A DNA stretch of 64,000 nt from Flavobacteriaceae bacterium PS02336 (GTDB lineage Bacteria > Bacteroidota > Bacteroidia > Flavobacteriales > Flavobacteriaceae). Of this stretch, positions 61,587 to 64,000 are shown piece by piece. Under the pieces are notes generated by a model. The model saw only the letters and a program-made list of their open reading frames with translations, was not told the DNA's origin and did no database searches. The stretch is from NCBI GenBank assembly GCA_029960065.1, contig JASCOF010000006.1:248001-312000 (forward strand), written 5' to 3'. Every line of letters begins with the position of its first letter. The stretch's first letter is position 1. A program made the position numbers and the translations under genes.

Positions 61587-61919
61587 CTATTTAGTTAATT
61601 CCAATTTTTCTGCAAAATAATCGCAGAAATCTTTCATGGTATCCGCCATTTTTTCGTCGTCTGTAGCACGTTTAAAAGTATCTGACATTGCTACTAAAGT
61701 CTGATGGAAGAAAATCTTCATTTCGTCTACCGGCATATCTTTTGTCCATAAATCGATACGCATTGTTTCTTTCGCCTTACTGTCCCAAATAGACAGCATG
61801 ATTGCTTTTGCTTCTTCAGCCTTTACACCGCCGTCTTGTGCGCTCCATGTTAATTTTTCTGGAACGCGGTTTTCGTCTAATTCTATATTGAATTTAATCT
61901 CTGAGTTTATATTTGCCAT
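61587..61919 (-). CDS. gldC: GldC, gliding-motility protein
   Basis: The 110-residue cytoplasmic protein starts MANINSEIKFNIELDENRVP and contains the conserved IDLWTKDMPVDEMKIFFHQTL block of GldC. In F. johnsoniae GldC stabilises or supports GldB and loss reduces gliding. Its ATG shares a base with the stop of gldB, so translation is coupled. It is followed by a terminator. Confidence 0.93.
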   Translation of the reverse strand: MANINSEIKFNIELDENRVPEKLTWSAQDGGVKAEEAKAIMLSIWDSKAKETMRIDLWTKDMPVDEMKIFFHQTLVAMSDTFKRATDDEKMADTMKDFCDYFAEKLELTK

Positions 61920-62878
61920 TATTTTTTAGGTTTATATTTTGATTTTTCAAAAATTTCTTTGGGCTCAATTTTAAACAATTCGGCCAAAGAAACATCACTA
62001 TTGTTTTTCATGTAAGAACGTATGATCTGCCATCCAATCCAAGCACCTACACGACCTGGAGAGTCGTTGTCAATTTCAAGGAAAAATTTAGAGAAAGGAG
62101 CTGGCGCTATAAATCTTGTTGTCAGTTTTGGTTCATCACTGTACAGTATTTCATTCTCGATGAAATAACGCCACATATAGCCTTCATTTTCTTCACACCA
62201 TTTAATCTGTTCTGGTGTATATCCTATTTTATCTGCATCAGAATAATCAGGAAGAAGCAGATCTTTTGCATAAAGCTGTTTGCCTTCAAAAATCATCTGT
62301 GAAAGTAAACTTTTGTCTATTGAATTCGAAATATTTCGATAAGAAAAGCTAGAAACTACATCTGGCATGATCTGTTTTTCTTCAAAGTTTTGTTTTAAAT
62401 AATTTGGAAATTCATAGAACTTATGCTCTTTTCCCAGATAAAGTTCTAAAGCTACGATTACTAAACTATCTGCATAAATTGCTTTTGCTGTATAATCCAT
62501 TTCTCCGATTACTGTAATGACTTTCGGAATTTTAGTTTTTGGAAAATAATATTTTACGTGCTGAAAAAGGGCATCGAACTCTTTATGAACAGGTTCGAAA
62601 TTGCCGTATTTTTTCTGTACTTCCTCATAAACTTCTCTCCAAATCGGATCGTTCATTTTTTGAAGCCACACGCTGTCATCATTTCCGGCAGGAAAGAAAA
62701 AAGGATATTGTTTTTTAACCTTTGCAAGATCTTCGGGTTTTGTTTCAAAAAACACCTTGTCAAAACGTTCTACCTTAATATCTACAGGTATTTCTTCTAC
62801 TTCTTTTTCAACCTTAGATTTTTGCCCGCAAGACAAAAAAAACAGGCACAGAACCACTGCAAAGCGATAAATTTTCAT
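61919..62878 (-). CDS. gldB: GldB, gliding-motility lipoprotein
   Basis: The 319-residue protein has a lipoprotein signal (LFFLSC, acylated Cys17) and the GldB core with VERFDKVFFE and a helical region (ALELYLG, EQIKWCEENEGYMWRYFIE). GldB is essential for gliding and T9SS function in F. johnsoniae; its biochemical role is not settled. It is divergent from nadE; the 100-base gap contains a 34-base dyad with TATATTTG on both strands. Confidence 0.93.
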   Translation of the reverse strand: MKIYRFAVVLCLFFLSCGQKSKVEKEVEEIPVDIKVERFDKVFFETKPEDLAKVKKQYPFFFPAGNDDSVWLQKMNDPIWREVYEEVQKKYGNFEPVHKEFDALFQHVKYYFPKTKIPKVITVIGEMDYTAKAIYADSLVIVALELYLGKEHKFYEFPNYLKQNFEEKQIMPDVVSSFSYRNISNSIDKSLLSQMIFEGKQLYAKDLLLPDYSDADKIGYTPEQIKWCEENEGYMWRYFIENEILYSDEPKLTTRFIAPAPFSKFFLEIDNDSPGRVGAWIGWQIIRSYMKNNSDVSLAELFKIEPKEIFEKSKYKPKK

Positions 62879-62918
62879 TTTATTTTAATTAGATTTGTGT
62901 TACCAGAACTTAACGTAA

Positions 62919-62952
62919 ATGTATATTTGAAATAATTTATGCAAATATACAT
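62919..62952. promoter_or_regulatory. Dyad with face-to-face -7 elements between gldB and nadE
   Basis: Perfect 11-base arms ATGTATATTTG and CAAATATACAT (62919-62929, 62942-62952). TATATTTG occurs on the plus strand (62922-62929, towards nadE) and on the minus strand (62942-62949, towards gldB), so the two promoters point at each other. Confidence 0.6.
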
Positions 62953-62978
62953 CCCTGTATTTTAAAACTTAAACTATT

Positions 62979-63785
62979 ATGGCTAAAAAAAGCACAATTC
63001 AGACAGAAAAAGTAAATACACATATTGTAGAGTGGCTAAAAAATTACGCTTCTAGTGCGAAAGTAAACGGTTTTGTAATTGGAATCTCCGGTGGTGTAGA
63101 TTCTGCCGTAACTTCGACTCTATGCGCACAAACAGGACTGAAGGTTTTATGTGTCGAAATGCCAATTCATCAGGCGGAAAGCCAAGTAAGCAGAGCAAAA
63201 GAACATATTGAGCAACTAAAAAATCGTTTCCCGAATGTTTCTGAAGTACAAACTGATTTGACTGGAGTTTTTGAATCTTTTAAAAGTGCTGTTCCAAAAA
63301 CAGATGACGAAGCAAAAGTAAGTTTAGCACTCGCTAATACGCGTGCCCGTATAAGAATGACCTCTTTGTATTATTTAGCTGGTCTGCATGGTTTATTAGT
63401 TGCTGGAACAGGAAATAAGGTAGAAGATTTTGGTGTAGGTTTTTATACAAAATATGGAGATGGCGGCGTCGATTTAAGTCCGATTGCCGATTTAATGAAA
63501 TCTGATGTATATGCATTAGGAGAATTTTTAGAAATCCCGCAATCAATTTTAACAGCAGCACCTACAGATGGATTATTTGGAGATAATCGTACCGACGAAG
63601 ACCAATTGGGTGCAAGTTACGATGAGTTAGAGTGGGCAATGTTAGCCGCAGAGTCAGGAAATACGGCAGCTGACTTCGATGGAAGAGAAAAAACAGTATT
63701 CGAAATTTATAAACGATTAAACACCAGCAACAAGCATAAAATGGACCCAATTCCAGTTTGCATTATACCAAAAACGTTAAAATAA
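62979..63785 (+). CDS. nadE: NadE, NAD synthetase (ammonia-dependent type)
   Basis: The 268-residue enzyme has the PP-loop GISGGVDSAVTSTLCA and lacks an N-terminal glutaminase domain, so it uses free ammonia. It makes NAD from deamido-NAD. Later motifs include NTRARIRMTSLYY, GTGNKVEDFGVGFYTKYGDGGVDLSPI and the ATP-contact region PTDGLFGDNRTDEDQLG. It is divergent from gldB. Confidence 0.95.
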   Translation: MAKKSTIQTEKVNTHIVEWLKNYASSAKVNGFVIGISGGVDSAVTSTLCAQTGLKVLCVEMPIHQAESQVSRAKEHIEQLKNRFPNVSEVQTDLTGVFESFKSAVPKTDDEAKVSLALANTRARIRMTSLYYLAGLHGLLVAGTGNKVEDFGVGFYTKYGDGGVDLSPIADLMKSDVYALGEFLEIPQSILTAAPTDGLFGDNRTDEDQLGASYDELEWAMLAAESGNTAADFDGREKTVFEIYKRLNTSNKHKMDPIPVCIIPKTLK

Positions 63786-63878
63786 TTTTTTTTAACATTT
63801 GTCAGCTATAAACTACAGAATTTATTTATTAATTTTACAGTTCCAAAAACATGAACAATTCTAAAAAAGGTAAAAATT

Positions 63879-64000
63879 ATGATTAAAGTATGTCTAGCAG
63901 ACAATCATCCTGTGACGCACTTTGGCGTTAAGTCTTATTTCAAAGACCACGATCAAATTTCAATTGTTGCCAACGTAGGCAATTTTTCAATGGTAAGAGA
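63879..64000 (+). CDS. Response regulator receiver domain, NarL type, cut by the window end
   Basis: The first 40 residues (MIKVCLADNHPVTHFGVKSY) match the opening of NarL/LuxR-type response regulators, where the usual acidic pair is DD; here it reads D8-N9. The phospho-acceptor Asp and the DNA-binding domain lie beyond the window. It lies 93 bases after nadE. Confidence 0.8.
   Translation, partial: MIKVCLADNHPVTHFGVKSYFKDHDQISIVANVGNFSMVR

Noticed and set aside
1..64000. CRISPR arrays, prophage or rRNA operon
   Set aside because: No regularly spaced direct repeats, phage structural genes or rRNA sequence were seen.

Overview
The window is chromosomal DNA of a Flavobacterium-type gliding Bacteroidota, close to F. 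johnsoniae as far as can be judged by eye. Evidence: the type IX secretion/gliding genes gldK-gldL-gldM-gldN plus the paralogue gldO, the gldB-gldC pair, low GC content, and Bacteroidota-type -7 promoter elements (TAnnTTTG) in front of many genes. I saw no phage, insertion sequence, CRISPR array or rRNA. One tRNA gene (Arg, anticodon TCG) is present.

Layout. 1-1.4 kb: the 3' end of a DUF983 gene and an FAD oxidoreductase. 1.4-7.4 kb (minus strand): gldK-L-M-N-O, the core of the T9SS motor and ring. 7.6-11.3 kb: an arginase-fold protein with damaged metal sites, and topA. 11.8-20 kb (plus strand): miaB, a YcxB-like membrane protein, a sigma-54 activator without a sensor domain, lptE, a repeat-bearing acidic protein, secG, then groES-groEL. 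20-41.5 kb: an accessory region with an NPP-type phosphodiesterase, SDR plus AraC regulator, SulP transporter, an outer-membrane barrel gene divergent from a LytS/LytTR two-component system, small unknown proteins, DUF3754, TPR, Mpo1-like, methyltransferase, thioredoxin-like and hydrolase genes, and the tRNA. 41.6-58.8 kb (minus strand): yqeY and a nearly complete division/cell-wall (dcw) cluster, mraZ-rsmH-ftsL-ftsI-murE-mraY-murD-[four-helix-bundle gene]-ftsW-murG-murC-ftsQ-ftsA-ftsZ, without murF. 59-64 kb: an alpha/beta hydrolase, engB, a membrane protein, gldC-gldB, nadE and the start of a response regulator.

How the genes fit together. The Gld proteins build the envelope-spanning secretion and gliding machine (GldL/GldM inner-membrane motor, GldK/GldN periplasmic ring, GldB lipoprotein). 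The dcw genes make lipid II and the divisome. lptE, secG and groESL serve envelope biogenesis and protein folding.

The most interesting non-gene signals are: a tandem LytTR-type operator between the LytTR system and the barrel gene; five helically phased AAAGTGGT boxes in front of mraZ that look like an MraZ operator; two copies of a structured intergenic element that may be the Flavo-1 RNA motif; concentric inverted repeats in gaps between genes; a duplicated terminator carrying a -7 element that follows both gldN and gldO; and a four-helix-bundle gene flanked by inverted repeats inside the dcw cluster. All family names come from motif recognition by eye; no database search was run.
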